A DNA stretch of 37,529 nt from Bacteroidales bacterium (GTDB taxonomy: Bacteria; Bacteroidota; Bacteroidia; Bacteroidales; VadinHA17). The translations under genes and the position numbers were made by a program. Every line of letters begins with the position of its first letter. The stretch's first letter is position 1. The notes below the pieces were generated by a model. That model did no database searches. It was not told the origin of the DNA and worked only from the letters and a program-made list of their open reading frames with translations. The DNA lies in the NCBI GenBank assembly GCA_030692905.1, contig JAUYBT010000030.1:1-37529 (forward strand), in the 5' to 3' direction. Below are positions 15,953 through 25,645 of this stretch, in pieces.

Positions 15953-18796
15953 ATGAAAAAAATATTAATTCTTTTATTTGTTGTCTCCGGATGCACAAGT
16001 CAGAATGTCGAAGTAAGAAATAGCTTTTCCCTTGCAGGTGATTGGAAATTCAGAATCGATTCACTCGATCAGAGAATTGAAAACAAATGGTATACTAAAT
16101 TAAGCCAGGAGACAGTTGAGATGCCTGGTTCAATGGCAGAAAACGGAAAAGGTGATGAGGTTACTCTCAAGACAGACTGGACCGGCGATATTATTGATAA
16201 ATCATATTTCACCGATAAGAAGTATGAAAAGTACCGTCAGCCGGGAAACATAAAAATACCATTCTGGCTGAAACCAGTCAAATATTATAAAGGAGCAGCA
16301 TGGTATCAGAAAGAGATTGAGATACCTGCAAACTGGAAAGGAACTCGCATTGTACTCTTCCTTGAACGTTGTCATTGGGAATCGACAGTATTTGTTAATG
16401 ATAAAAAGGCAGGAAGTCAGAACAGCCTGGCAACGCCTCATGAATATGATATAACAGATCTGATTGTTCCTGGTAAAAACCTTTTCAATATCAGAATTGA
16501 TAACCGCGTAATTATTCCTATCGGGGTTAACTCTCACAGTATCAGTGACCACACCCAGTCGAACTGGAACGGCATTACAGGAGATATTAGTCTGAAAGCA
16601 ACATCAAAAGTATTTATCAGTGATGTAAGGGTATATCCTGATATCCAAGGTAAAAAAGCAAAAATAATTGTAGAATTAACCAACAAAACGGGAACAACGT
16701 TTAAGGGAAAAGTAGCGCTGCAGGCTGAAAGTTTTAATTCGGGTATCTCGCAAAAACTGAAAAGTAAAGTTGTGTCAGCAAACACCGGTTCAAAGGAACT
16801 GCAACTGGTGATTGACTATCCGATGGGAAATAAGATGCAATTATGGAGTGAATTCACGCCTTCATTATATAAACTATCTGTAAGTCTGAAAGGATCGAAG
16901 GGGGAAATAATTGATCATACGTCAGAGGACTTCGGCATGCGTGAGTTTAAAACCAATGGAACACGTTTCGAAGTAAATGGTCAGCAGATATTCTTAAGAG
17001 GAACACTTGAATGCTGCATTTTCCCGCTTACAGGTTACCCTCCGACTGATGTTAAATCGTGGGAGAAAGTTTTGCAGACTTGCAAAGATTATGGATTAAA
17101 CCATATCCGGTTCCATTCATGGTGCCCTCCGGAAGCTGCTTTCATTGCCGCTGATAAACTTGGAATTTATTTTCATATCGAATGTTCTTCATGGGCTAAC
17201 CAGGGGAGTTCAATAGGTAATGGAGGAGTTATCGATGAATATATATACCAGGAGGGAGACAAAATTCTGAAGACCTATGGAAACCACCCATCATTCTGCA
17301 TGATGGCTTATGGTAATGAACCTGCCGGTAGAAACCAGAAAGAATATTTGGGAAAGCTTCTGACATACTGGAAAACAAAGGATAACCGAAGGGTATATAC
17401 ATCTGCAGCTGGATGGCCAATAATTCCTGAAAATGATTACAACCTATCGTCTGAACCAAGGATTCAACACTGGGGAGAAGGGTTAAAGAGTATCATTAAT
17501 GCTGAACCTCCCCAGACCATGTTTGACTTTCGTGATTTTGTTTCAAAGTTCACAGTACCTACTGTCAGTCATGAGATCGGACAATGGTGTGTTTATCCCG
17601 ATTTTAAAGAGATTTCGAAATACCCCGGTGTCCTGAAACCAACAAATTTTGAGATTTTCCGCGAAACACTGATTGAAAATAGCATGGGCGACCAGGCAGA
17701 GGATTTCCTGATGGCATCAGGAAAACTTCAGGTATTATGCTATAAGGCTGATATTGAGGCAGCTCTCAGGACACCCGGATTTGCAGGTTTTCACCTTCTT
17801 CAGCTTCACGATTTTCCCGGGCAGGGAACTGCCCTTGTTGGTATACTTAATCCCTTCTTTGAATCGAAAGGATACATCACCCCCGAAGAATTCAGAATGT
17901 TTTGTAATGAGACCGTTCCACTGGCAAGGATGCAGAAACTTGTTTACAGTAATAATGAGTCTTTTAAAGCGGAGATTGAAATGGCCCATTTCGGGGCAAA
18001 ATCGTTAAAAAAGCCTGTGATTCTGTGTGATGTTTTAAATTCAGCAGGTGACACTATTTATAAGGAGATTTTCACAAAAGAGGATATAGCGATTGGTAAT
18101 TGTATTCCAATAGGTTCTTTATCAGTTGATCTGGCCAATATTTCTAAAGTTCAGAAACTTATACTGGAAGTTTCTGTAGAAAACACATCTTATAGAAACA
18201 ACTGGGATTTTTGGGTTTATCCTGCAAAACAGGAGATAATTAATGGCAATGTTTTAATGACAGACAAGCTTGATAAAAATGCTGAAACAACTCTGAAAAA
18301 TGGAGGTTCTGTTCTGTTACTTACTTATGGTAAAGTCGGAAAAGAAAAGGGAGCACAGATTGCAATCGGATTTTCAAGTATATTCTGGAACACAGCCTGG
18401 ACAAATAACCAGGCACCACATACACTTGGAATTCTTTGCGATCCTAAGCATCCGTTATTCAGTGATTTTCCGACAGAAAATCACACCAACTGGCAATGGT
18501 GGGATCCGGTAACCCATTCACAGGCAATGATACTCAATGATTTCCCTGTAAAACTGAAACCTCTTATCCAACCAATTGATACCTGGTTCGAGAACAGAAG
18601 ATTGGGTCTTGCCTTTGAAACAAAAACCGGCAATGGAAAGCTACTGGTTTGTAGTATTAACCTCAAAGATGGCATTGAAGAGAGACCTGTTTCTGAACAG
18701 CTTCTTGTATCAATTCTTAAATATATGAATAGCGGATCATTCAATCCTCAGGTTGAGGTAGACCAGGTCCATATTAAGGATTTATTGAAAAATTAA
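15953..18796 (+). CDS. Glycoside hydrolase family 2 lipoprotein
   Basis: Exported exo-acting GH2 enzyme (beta-galactosidase/beta-glucuronidase superfamily). I start at the ATG at 15953, where MKKILILLFVVSGCTSQ is a clean lipoprotein signal; an upstream ATG at 15896 adds 19 residues read through heptamer array C. A jelly-roll sugar-binding domain (WYQKEIEIPANWKGTRIVLF...WESTVFVNDK) and an Ig-like domain precede the TIM barrel. The likely acid/base Glu is in AYGNEPAG (residue 456) and the nucleophile Glu in SHEIGQWCVYPD (residue 541). A C-terminal alpha/beta segment (GGSVLLLTYGKVGKEKGAQ) resembles the amidotransferase-like domain of some large GH2 proteins. Substrate unknown. Confidence 0.88.
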   Translation: MKKILILLFVVSGCTSQNVEVRNSFSLAGDWKFRIDSLDQRIENKWYTKLSQETVEMPGSMAENGKGDEVTLKTDWTGDIIDKSYFTDKKYEKYRQPGNIKIPFWLKPVKYYKGAAWYQKEIEIPANWKGTRIVLFLERCHWESTVFVNDKKAGSQNSLATPHEYDITDLIVPGKNLFNIRIDNRVIIPIGVNSHSISDHTQSNWNGITGDISLKATSKVFISDVRVYPDIQGKKAKIIVELTNKTGTTFKGKVALQAESFNSGISQKLKSKVVSANTGSKELQLVIDYPMGNKMQLWSEFTPSLYKLSVSLKGSKGEIIDHTSEDFGMREFKTNGTRFEVNGQQIFLRGTLECCIFPLTGYPPTDVKSWEKVLQTCKDYGLNHIRFHSWCPPEAAFIAADKLGIYFHIECSSWANQGSSIGNGGVIDEYIYQEGDKILKTYGNHPSFCMMAYGNEPAGRNQKEYLGKLLTYWKTKDNRRVYTSAAGWPIIPENDYNLSSEPRIQHWGEGLKSIINAEPPQTMFDFRDFVSKFTVPTVSHEIGQWCVYPDFKEISKYPGVLKPTNFEIFRETLIENSMGDQAEDFLMASGKLQVLCYKADIEAALRTPGFAGFHLLQLHDFPGQGTALVGILNPFFESKGYITPEEFRMFCNETVPLARMQKLVYSNNESFKAEIEMAHFGAKSLKKPVILCDVLNSAGDTIYKEIFTKEDIAIGNCIPIGSLSVDLANISKVQKLILEVSVENTSYRNNWDFWVYPAKQEIINGNVLMTDKLDKNAETTLKNGGSVLLLTYGKVGKEKGAQIAIGFSSIFWNTAWTNNQAPHTLGILCDPKHPLFSDFPTENHTNWQWWDPVTHSQAMILNDFPVKLKPLIQPIDTWFENRRLGLAFETKTGNGKLLVCSINLKDGIEERPVSEQLLVSILKYMNSGSFNPQVEVDQVHIKDLLKN

Positions 18797-18805
18797 AAAG
18801 CACTG

Positions 18806-20008
18806 TCAGGCTGGCTGCAGTTCAATTTTTTTACCAACTACTGAGAGGTTTTCCAGTAACATCTCTTCTGTTGTGATCCCGGATACAACGCCAGACAGAT
18901 CTGTATTCTGCAATGCCCATAAATAAGCTTTGACTGGTAATTTCATATCCCCGGGTATGATCTGGTTTAGTTTCTGGATTCTCCATTCAGGGATCGGGAC
19001 TTGTTCAGGAGAATATGGTGTAAATACTGCCATTGCAACCTTCATTGCAATAATTCCGACATTATTCTCTTTGGCTCTTTTTATTACATGATCCAAAAAT
19101 CCGTAATTAACTATATTGTATGCCAGCATTACCACATCAAAGTGTTTCGCATCGATGGCTGTATTTAAAATCGGTGCCATGTCGCTATGAGTTGATAATC
19201 CGTGAAATCTCACCTTACCCTGTTTTTTGAGTTCGCTGAATGTTTCAGCAATAAATGGGTTTTTTGCCTCGTGCGGACTGTTCGTTGCATGAGGGCAATG
19301 GACAATGTCTAAATAATCGGTACCTAATCTCTTTAGTGATTCTTCAACTGTGCTTATGATTAGTTTCTTAAACTCCGGGCTGCCCTCTACTTTTTCACCA
19401 TATTCTGCCATCATGGCATCACTCAGAAATACTCCATCAAGCTGACGTGGATGACCGGGCCAATATGTAAGAAAATAGCCTGGCTTTTCGATACCTCTTT
19501 CTCTTCGCATATCCAGGGCTTTTTTTTGCAGGGCTTCCTTCTTCGTAGTCGATAATCCATCGAAGATCTCTTTATAGAGTCTGTTACGGAGTGACGGAAA
19601 GGCACTGATTTTAGTAGCAAGAAACACCTTCTCCCTTTTTGAAGAACTGCTAAGCACTTTACCCAGAGCCGTTTCAGATGCACCTCTCCCGTACTGGGGA
19701 GCGGTATCCAGGTAATTCACCCCTCTTTCAATTGCAATCTCAACAGGTCTGATGTTTTCCGGAGTGGTAAACTCACTTCCATAGACTATCTCTGAAACCA
19801 TAAACCCGGTTCTTCCCAACTGCCTATAGACTATCCCATCCTGTTTATTACGCCATTCAGGAGTTGTTGACTGCGGTATCTCATTCGAGATGTTCTTCAA
19901 ACCTGATGATTCAAAGCCGGAGATAAAAGGAACCGATAAGGCAGCCATTGAACCCACATGAATGAATTCCCTCCGGCCTATTTCTCTGTTTTTTTTCTTT
20001 TTTTCCAT
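18806..20008 (-). CDS. Tat-exported aldo-keto reductase
   Basis: NAD(P)-dependent oxidoreductase of the aldo/keto reductase superfamily, 400 residues. The N-terminus has a twin-arginine signal (GRREFIHVGSMAALSVPFISGF), so folded, cofactor-loaded enzyme should reach the periplasm. The catalytic tetrad is visible: Asp in NYLDTAPQYG, Tyr in the same segment, Lys in LATKIS and His in DIVHCPHATN. LYGSEF-type and late NADP-contact regions are in normal order. It is convergent with the GH2 gene (9-base gap) and divergent from the enolase-superfamily gene. With those neighbours a sugar or sugar-lactone substrate is likely but not shown. Confidence 0.87.
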   Translation of the reverse strand: MEKKKKNREIGRREFIHVGSMAALSVPFISGFESSGLKNISNEIPQSTTPEWRNKQDGIVYRQLGRTGFMVSEIVYGSEFTTPENIRPVEIAIERGVNYLDTAPQYGRGASETALGKVLSSSSKREKVFLATKISAFPSLRNRLYKEIFDGLSTTKKEALQKKALDMRRERGIEKPGYFLTYWPGHPRQLDGVFLSDAMMAEYGEKVEGSPEFKKLIISTVEESLKRLGTDYLDIVHCPHATNSPHEAKNPFIAETFSELKKQGKVRFHGLSTHSDMAPILNTAIDAKHFDVVMLAYNIVNYGFLDHVIKRAKENNVGIIAMKVAMAVFTPYSPEQVPIPEWRIQKLNQIIPGDMKLPVKAYLWALQNTDLSGVVSGITTEEMLLENLSVVGKKIELQPA

Positions 20009-20250
20009 AATATTATTTTTTGATTTATATTACTAAAATGAAACATCAGGATATAAAAGATCACTTGTTCCGGAATCTGATAAAGTAAAATTCCTGATTT
20101 ATTAATATGTCTTTAAAATAGTAAATAAAAACCATTTTCATATTGATTCTTTGGATTTTTTCGTAAATTTTGGTAAAAATATCTACGTAATAGATGATTA
20201 AGAAAATCTTACTCTTTTGTCTGAAGAATTAACCTTTATAATCCCGAACA

Positions 20251-21633
20251 ATGGACCGCAGATCATTTGTTAAAACCTCGGCAATAGGCTATTCCGGACT
20301 TGTATTAGGTGGACTTGCATTCAATCCGCTTCGTGCTTTGTCAAGACCTACTAACCTTAAAATCACGGATATCAGGGGGTGCACCGTAGCATCGAATTAT
20401 GATTATCCAATAATTAAAATTTATACAAATCAGGATATTTACGGACTTGGGGAGGTAAGAGATGCCGGATTTCTTGGCCAGGCGCTTATGATGAAACCAT
20501 ATCTTATCGGAAAGGACCCTCTGGATATAGAAAGTATACTTCATTCAATCCGGCCATTTACCGGACATGGAAGATTTGGAGGAGGATACAGTGCAATTGA
20601 TATTGCCTTAATGGATATTGCAGGAAAAGTTATGGGATGGCCATGTTACAAACTATTAGGGACAAAACTGAGAGATACAATTTCTGTATATGCCGATACA
20701 TTTGGCTCAGAAGATAAAGAGGCTTTCGCACGGTTCATGGAAATCAGGTTAAAACAGGGGTATAAGCATTATAAGATGGATCTCCGACCATGGTATCTGG
20801 AAGGTATTGAAGGAGCCCAGTCGGGAGGTTATCCCACTGAAAAAGGTCTGGAAGTATGGGGTAGTTATGTTGAAAGAATCAGAGATGTTATCGGTTACAA
20901 GGTGTCGCTGGGGGCTGACCATTTCGGGCCAATGAATATCCAGACAGGTATAAGGCTGGGTGAATTCATGTCACAATCGAAATACTGCCTTGCATATATA
21001 GAAGATGTTTACCACTTCTCTCAAACCAATTCAGTAAATGTCAATAAAGCAATCAGTGCAGGATCTCCTGTTCCTACACTGGGATTTGAAGATATTTTTG
21101 GCTTCGAGGGATACAGACCTTTTATTGAAGAAAACGCTATTGACATTATTCATGCCGATATGCTAACTTCAGGCGGCATGCTTGAAACAAAAAAGATAGC
21201 AGATTACGGTCATATATTTGGTATCAGAACTATGATGCATTGTGCCGGCTCGCCAATAGCTTCAATTGCAATGGTTCATTGTGCTGCAACTATTCAGGAT
21301 TTTATATGCCTTGAGAATCATGCGCTTGAAATACCATGGTGGTCGGATCTGATTACAGGGTTTGAAAAACCCATAATCCGGGATGGACTCATAAAAGTTC
21401 CTGAAAAACCGGGTTTGGGGATCGAACTAAATGATGAAGTAATGAAAAAATATTTAAGAGAACCGGGATATTTATACAAATCTGGCTATTTTGAACCTAC
21501 CCCTGAATTTGATAAGCCATTTCTCTGGCAGGAAGCAATCGATAAGAAAATCATTGGCCGATGGGCAAATATGGGCCCATGGTGGCATATAAACGATAAA
21601 GGCGAATACGGCTATACGATGGATCGCAGATAA
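20251..21633 (+). CDS. Tat-exported enolase-superfamily (mandelate racemase-like) enzyme
   Basis: Mandelate racemase/muconate lactonizing enzyme family, 460 residues. The family usually racemises or dehydrates sugar acids. The N-terminus is a Tat signal (MDRRSFVKTSAIGYSGLVLGGLAFNPLRALS). The capping domain leads to the barrel with KHYKMD (second-strand Lys), metal ligands Asp in SLGADHFG, Glu in AYIEDVYHF and Glu in LGFEDIFGF, and a His in MMHCAGSPIAS. The set is complete, so activity is likely. An extra C-terminal stretch of about 50 residues is rich in aromatics (RWANMGPWWHINDKGEYGY). The exported cupin gene follows after 35 bases, probably in one operon. Confidence 0.87.
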   Translation: MDRRSFVKTSAIGYSGLVLGGLAFNPLRALSRPTNLKITDIRGCTVASNYDYPIIKIYTNQDIYGLGEVRDAGFLGQALMMKPYLIGKDPLDIESILHSIRPFTGHGRFGGGYSAIDIALMDIAGKVMGWPCYKLLGTKLRDTISVYADTFGSEDKEAFARFMEIRLKQGYKHYKMDLRPWYLEGIEGAQSGGYPTEKGLEVWGSYVERIRDVIGYKVSLGADHFGPMNIQTGIRLGEFMSQSKYCLAYIEDVYHFSQTNSVNVNKAISAGSPVPTLGFEDIFGFEGYRPFIEENAIDIIHADMLTSGGMLETKKIADYGHIFGIRTMMHCAGSPIASIAMVHCAATIQDFICLENHALEIPWWSDLITGFEKPIIRDGLIKVPEKPGLGIELNDEVMKKYLREPGYLYKSGYFEPTPEFDKPFLWQEAIDKKIIGRWANMGPWWHINDKGEYGYTMDRR

Positions 21634-21668
21634 GAAATAAATGGTAATATAAAGAAAATCAAAATAAT

Positions 21669-22538
21669 ATGAGATATTTAATTCTGCCACTCTTCTTTTC
21701 GGCATGTTTTTCATTTATTATTGAGGGACAGACTCCGGAATTCCTAAAACGGACTTTATCTGATGTCTTAGTTAAAAAGGCAGACATTTCTGGTGAGTCA
21801 GCGTACTATAAACCAATTTTTGGAGATGGAGATAGTAATGCCGAGACTGTTAAATGTATCGCCAGGTATGGTTTCCTTTCCATTGACTCAGGAGGATCAA
21901 GCAGTATTGTAAGATATGAAAAAGAGGAACAGGTTATATTCATTCTTGAAGGTACAGGAAATCTTCATTACGCAAAAGAGACTGTTCCGGTCACGAAAAG
22001 TGATTTTGTATATATTCCTGTCGGTGTGGAATATGGATTATCAAATCCCCGGGAAAAAACTTTGAAAGTAATTGTGATGGGATATAAAATTCCTGATGGA
22101 ACAAAAATGAATCAAACCCAAAAGCTGATGATTGCAAATGCTGATGAAGTACCTTTACAGGTTCTTGGTCAACATGGACCAACAACACAGTTTCAATTGC
22201 TTATGGGTACAACAGAAAGCAAAAGAGACAGACTTGCCGCTGCCTGTCAGGTTAACAGCCTGTTCATCATGGATTTTGCTGCAGGCGGAACCAATATTCC
22301 TCACATTCATGAAAGGGAAGAAGAGGTATATTTTGTTCTCAGAGGAAATGGTGAAATGGTGGCAGGGCAGACTTCTGACGGAAAAGAGATACGCTTTCCA
22401 GCCAAGGAAGGTGATGTTTTCTATTTTTCACCATGCACTCTGATAGGATTTTATAGTGCCACCAGGGAAGGGGAGGAGCATGCAAGAATACTTGCTGTAA
22501 GATCAAAATTCATTGTTCCTGACTCTGGAGGTAAATAG
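21669..22538 (+). CDS. Exported bicupin protein
   Basis: 289 residues starting with a Sec signal (MRYLILPLFFSACFSFIIEGQ). There are two cupin barrels. The first (about residues 60-140; EEQVIFILEGTGNLHYAKE...YIPVGVEYGLSN) lacks the usual His-x-His metal site. The second (about 205-275) has GGTNIPHIHEREEEVYFVLRGNGEMV, with His and Glu ligands, so only this half is likely to bind metal. Bicupins of this layout act on or bind small organic acids and sugars. It follows the Tat-exported enolase-superfamily gene by 35 bases, suggesting a shared pathway in the periplasm. Confidence 0.82.
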   Translation: MRYLILPLFFSACFSFIIEGQTPEFLKRTLSDVLVKKADISGESAYYKPIFGDGDSNAETVKCIARYGFLSIDSGGSSSIVRYEKEEQVIFILEGTGNLHYAKETVPVTKSDFVYIPVGVEYGLSNPREKTLKVIVMGYKIPDGTKMNQTQKLMIANADEVPLQVLGQHGPTTQFQLLMGTTESKRDRLAAACQVNSLFIMDFAAGGTNIPHIHEREEEVYFVLRGNGEMVAGQTSDGKEIRFPAKEGDVFYFSPCTLIGFYSATREGEEHARILAVRSKFIVPDSGGK

Positions 22539-22587
22539 TCCACAAATTGAAAATTCAACAGCGGAGTAAACTTCTGAACCCCTGGTG

Positions 22588-25254
22588 TTAAATACTCTGT
22601 TTTTTTGCTTTTATTCTAAGTATTGTAAATGAATAAGGTTTGAACTCCATTTTAAATGAGTTGCTGAATTCTGCACATTCCGATACATGGGGAGATACTT
22701 TTGTCGGTTCGGCAAAGCTATTTTCATCCTGATTAGAAGCAGAAGATATCGTAATTACCTGACCGACAGGATTAACCTCAGCAGCATTGTTAAGATTAAT
22801 AGTTGTATTGAAAGGAGTTCCCTCACCATTCACAACTTTAACTATTATTTCATTATTGGTGCGATCGTAACCTGCAATTGCATACTGCTTCTGGAGTCTT
22901 TTATATTCAATTTCACCCTGGGTTACATCATCGATGGAACAGCTGATCATTTTACCATTTATAGTCAGTTTGATATTATGCCATCCATCTATACCGAACT
23001 CAAACGGTTTGCCGATAGTTCCGACTCTGACATTGCTTCCATTGGCAACTTTATCAACTGTAACAATATAGGTTCTTGGCTGATTCTGATCTTGCTGGCC
23101 TCCGAAACCGCCACCTCTCTGCATCCTGCTGCTTCCTACTGATAAGAGGAAGTAATTTCTGTCATCGGAAACTCCGAACCTGATGCTGAATCCATTGAAT
23201 ACACTGTCTCTTTTAATGTTTGCCGAGATCGTGCAATCTTCAAAAATAAGATCTTCAAGCAGCATGGCATTTGTCCTTCTGCCCCGGTTTTGTCCACCTC
23301 CCTGACCGGGCTGGCCCTGAGGATTCTGTTGGCCAATTTTTGTTGAATATGCATTTTCTATTACTTCCCAGTTTCCCGAAAGAATTTTCCATTTTGCCGT
23401 ATCTGCAGGAAAATCTGAAGTATAGAGAACTTTTGAACCCTTGCTGACGGTAAAGTCCTTGAACTTAACTGTTGAATTGACTGCAAATGCTGCAGCTTCG
23501 AAACCGACATTCCCTGAAATATTCTCTGCCGGAGGAACCCAGTCGAGTGTTGAAACTAGATTTAAATCTGGTCTGTTCTCGTTGTACATCTTCTGGACAT
23601 AATAAGAAGAACGTCCGAATACCGAATCATTTTTGAATCTTATAAGGTTGGTTGGCCAGTTCCTGTAATTAACATTCTCAAGAAGCGGAGCATACGAAGC
23701 GATCTTGATAAGGTCTGAGTTGTGCTCAATACCGGTCATAAAGGAAGCTTCGCTCAGGGCAGCATCCATGTTACCCGTTCCCACATTCCTGTTACAGGCA
23801 TATTCGCCTATATAAACTTCATAATTGCCTCTTGGAACAGTGTCATACATACGAACATTACTATAGAAAAATTCAGGACTGTTGTAATAATGAGGGTCGA
23901 TCATCTCAATTTTGTCAGCATCATAATAGGAGGGAAGTTGATTCCTTAACCCATTAGTGTTGATATAGGTCAGGTGCGGATATTTTTCCTTTAATGCTTT
24001 GTAAATCATATTGTAACGCTCACCGTAAATCGGGCCCGAGTTTTCATTTCCGATCTCAACATATTTCAGGGGGAAAGGAGCCGGATGTCCGTTTTTAGCA
24101 CGCTCGGCACCCCACTTTGTGCTTTTATCGCCAATTGCATATTCCACTGCATCGAGAGCATCCTGAACAATTGTTTTCATATCTTTCATTTCGTAATAGT
24201 CACCATTACGGACAGAGCATGAAACACCGGCATTGGCCACAAACATCCCCACAGCGCCGATATCTTCACAGAATTGAAGAAATTCATGATAGCCGAAATT
24301 ATAGGTATTATGATAGCCCCACAGGTCAAACTGCCCCTGACGGGTTATACGGTCACCAATCGATTCCTTCCAGTTAACCCTGTTCTCCATTGTGAATCCT
24401 TCAACAATACAACCGCCCGGCCACCTGATAAATGAGGGTTTCAGGTCCGCCAGTATCTGGGCAATATCTTTCCGCAGGCCATTTTTTCTACCCATAAATG
24501 TGTTCTGTGGAAGGAGAGAAACAAAGTCAACCCACAGCTCACCTGTGGAATTAAACTGCATTACAAGTTTTGCTTTGTTATCAGTAATAATTGAAGTAAT
24601 AGTATATGCATAACTAGTCCAGGTACCTGAATTATTTACTTTATACTCACTTGAAGAAATAACGTTACCATTTGAACTGATCAGTAAGACATTAACTTTC
24701 CCTTTATAGGATTTGTCAGCCTTCAGGAAGAACAGGAGGTCATATTTTTCACCATTCAGAACGGAAATTCCTTTAAATCCTTCATTAATGAGATTAACTC
24801 CACCGTCATTTTTGCTGATGTCGATCTGCAGAGAATGAGGTGTAGCTTTGTTCAAGGGATTATCGGTAGTGATTTTCATTTCTGCTTTTGATGCTCCTTT
24901 TGATTCCAGTATCCATCCTTCTGATTTCTCATCCGCATTAAATTTGAATCTGAAATTGCTTATTCGCCCCGAGCCATAATTTGGAAGGGAAGGGGCAATA
25001 ATAAATCCATCGGCAAATGTTGTTGAAGAGGGAATATTTTTCTCTTCAAAGCCCATGTTATAGATCATTTCCGGGTAGAGTCCGCCATCACCGGCACGAC
25101 TGATCTCTTCATAAAAGATACCCCAGAGTCCTTTGGAAATTTCGGCACCTTCTTTTGCCACATCAACAGATATGACTGAAGGTTTTTGTTTTGAGCAACC
25201 GGGGAACAGGCATGCTGCCAACAAAAATATGATTAAATAATTGAACCTTTTCAT
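22588..25254 (-). CDS. GH51 alpha-L-arabinofuranosidase lipoprotein
   Basis: Releases terminal alpha-L-arabinofuranose from plant glycans; 888 residues. MKRFNYLIIFLLAACLFPGCSKQ is a lipoprotein signal. A carbohydrate-binding-like region (about residues 100-260) precedes the GH51 barrel: FIRWPGGCIVEGFTMENRVNW, acid/base Glu in YVEIGNENSGPIYGERY and nucleophile Glu in VYIGEYACNRNVGTGNMD. The C-terminal jelly-roll is interrupted by a concanavalin/DUF1080-like module (about residues 630-800), with Gly/Gln-rich linkers (PQGQPGQGGGQNRGRR and RGGGFGGQQDQNQPR). It is convergent with the bicupin gene. On its 5' side is a coding remnant on the same strand. Confidence 0.9.
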   Translation of the reverse strand: MKRFNYLIIFLLAACLFPGCSKQKPSVISVDVAKEGAEISKGLWGIFYEEISRAGDGGLYPEMIYNMGFEEKNIPSSTTFADGFIIAPSLPNYGSGRISNFRFKFNADEKSEGWILESKGASKAEMKITTDNPLNKATPHSLQIDISKNDGGVNLINEGFKGISVLNGEKYDLLFFLKADKSYKGKVNVLLISSNGNVISSSEYKVNNSGTWTSYAYTITSIITDNKAKLVMQFNSTGELWVDFVSLLPQNTFMGRKNGLRKDIAQILADLKPSFIRWPGGCIVEGFTMENRVNWKESIGDRITRQGQFDLWGYHNTYNFGYHEFLQFCEDIGAVGMFVANAGVSCSVRNGDYYEMKDMKTIVQDALDAVEYAIGDKSTKWGAERAKNGHPAPFPLKYVEIGNENSGPIYGERYNMIYKALKEKYPHLTYINTNGLRNQLPSYYDADKIEMIDPHYYNSPEFFYSNVRMYDTVPRGNYEVYIGEYACNRNVGTGNMDAALSEASFMTGIEHNSDLIKIASYAPLLENVNYRNWPTNLIRFKNDSVFGRSSYYVQKMYNENRPDLNLVSTLDWVPPAENISGNVGFEAAAFAVNSTVKFKDFTVSKGSKVLYTSDFPADTAKWKILSGNWEVIENAYSTKIGQQNPQGQPGQGGGQNRGRRTNAMLLEDLIFEDCTISANIKRDSVFNGFSIRFGVSDDRNYFLLSVGSSRMQRGGGFGGQQDQNQPRTYIVTVDKVANGSNVRVGTIGKPFEFGIDGWHNIKLTINGKMISCSIDDVTQGEIEYKRLQKQYAIAGYDRTNNEIIVKVVNGEGTPFNTTINLNNAAEVNPVGQVITISSASNQDENSFAEPTKVSPHVSECAEFSNSFKMEFKPYSFTILRIKAKKQSI

Positions 25255-25312
25255 AGATGATAAAAGTATAAAATGTTAATAATAGTTTCGTAGGTCTTGA
25301 TTATGCAGGATT

Positions 25313-25438
25313 TTAAAATGTAATTCTATTTTTTGCCTTCTTAAGATCCATAATGAATATGCCGTAACCAATACCGGCAAGATCGGTTGATTTCACCAGC
25401 TTGAAGTTGTTATGAAAGGTAAGAAAAATAAATGTATT
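25313..25438 (-). pseudogene. Truncated 3' end of a lost gene upstream of GH51
   Basis: On the minus strand an open frame ends at a TAA (25313-25315), 58 bases before the GH51 start. Its last residues, FKLVKSTDLAGIGYGIFI followed by MDLKKAKNRITF, look like real protein, unlike the AT-rich sequence further upstream. There is no credible start: the frame runs back into low-complexity DNA and meets a TAG near 25500, just before direct repeat A. The simplest reading is the C-terminus of a former operon partner of the GH51 gene, cut off when the islet inserted or the region was deleted. I do not recognise the family. Confidence 0.4.
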
Positions 25439-25524
25439 TTTTACACGTAAAAAGTTAAAAAATAATAAAATTAAGTTATTGGACTGTAAATCAATTACCT
25501 AAGTTTTTCAACACTGGGAGAAAT

Positions 25525-25599
25525 GGGGATTACATGCGGTGATCCCTTGTGGGGGTTCCTTGCAAAGCCAAATTACTCCCTTATTCGTTTCACTCGTAT
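25525..25599 (+). repeat. Direct repeat copy A (75 bp)
   Basis: 71 of 75 bases match copy B at 30476-30550 in the same orientation, with no gaps. The four differences are single substitutions. This copy lies between the GH51 5' side and the 3' end of the permease gene. The 391-base gap 25255-25645 otherwise holds only the coding remnant and AT-rich sequence. Confidence 0.9.
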
Positions 25600-25645
25600 T
25601 GTCTTTTTCTTTTCTGTAAAATAATTAATCCCGACTTGGCAGGAT

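Noticed and set aside
22687..23142. 151-codon plus-strand ORF opposite the GH51 gene
   Set aside because: It is antisense to the conserved C-terminal part of GH51, with composition explained by the opposite frame.
13143..25254. Polysaccharide utilisation locus of the SusC/SusD type
   Set aside because: No TonB-dependent receptor, SusD-like lipoprotein or hybrid two-component regulator is present in the window.
25525..25599. Attachment site made of a duplicated tRNA-Ser 3' end
   Set aside because: Neither direct repeat contains tRNA sequence, so this is not a classic tRNA-integrated element even though a tRNA is near.
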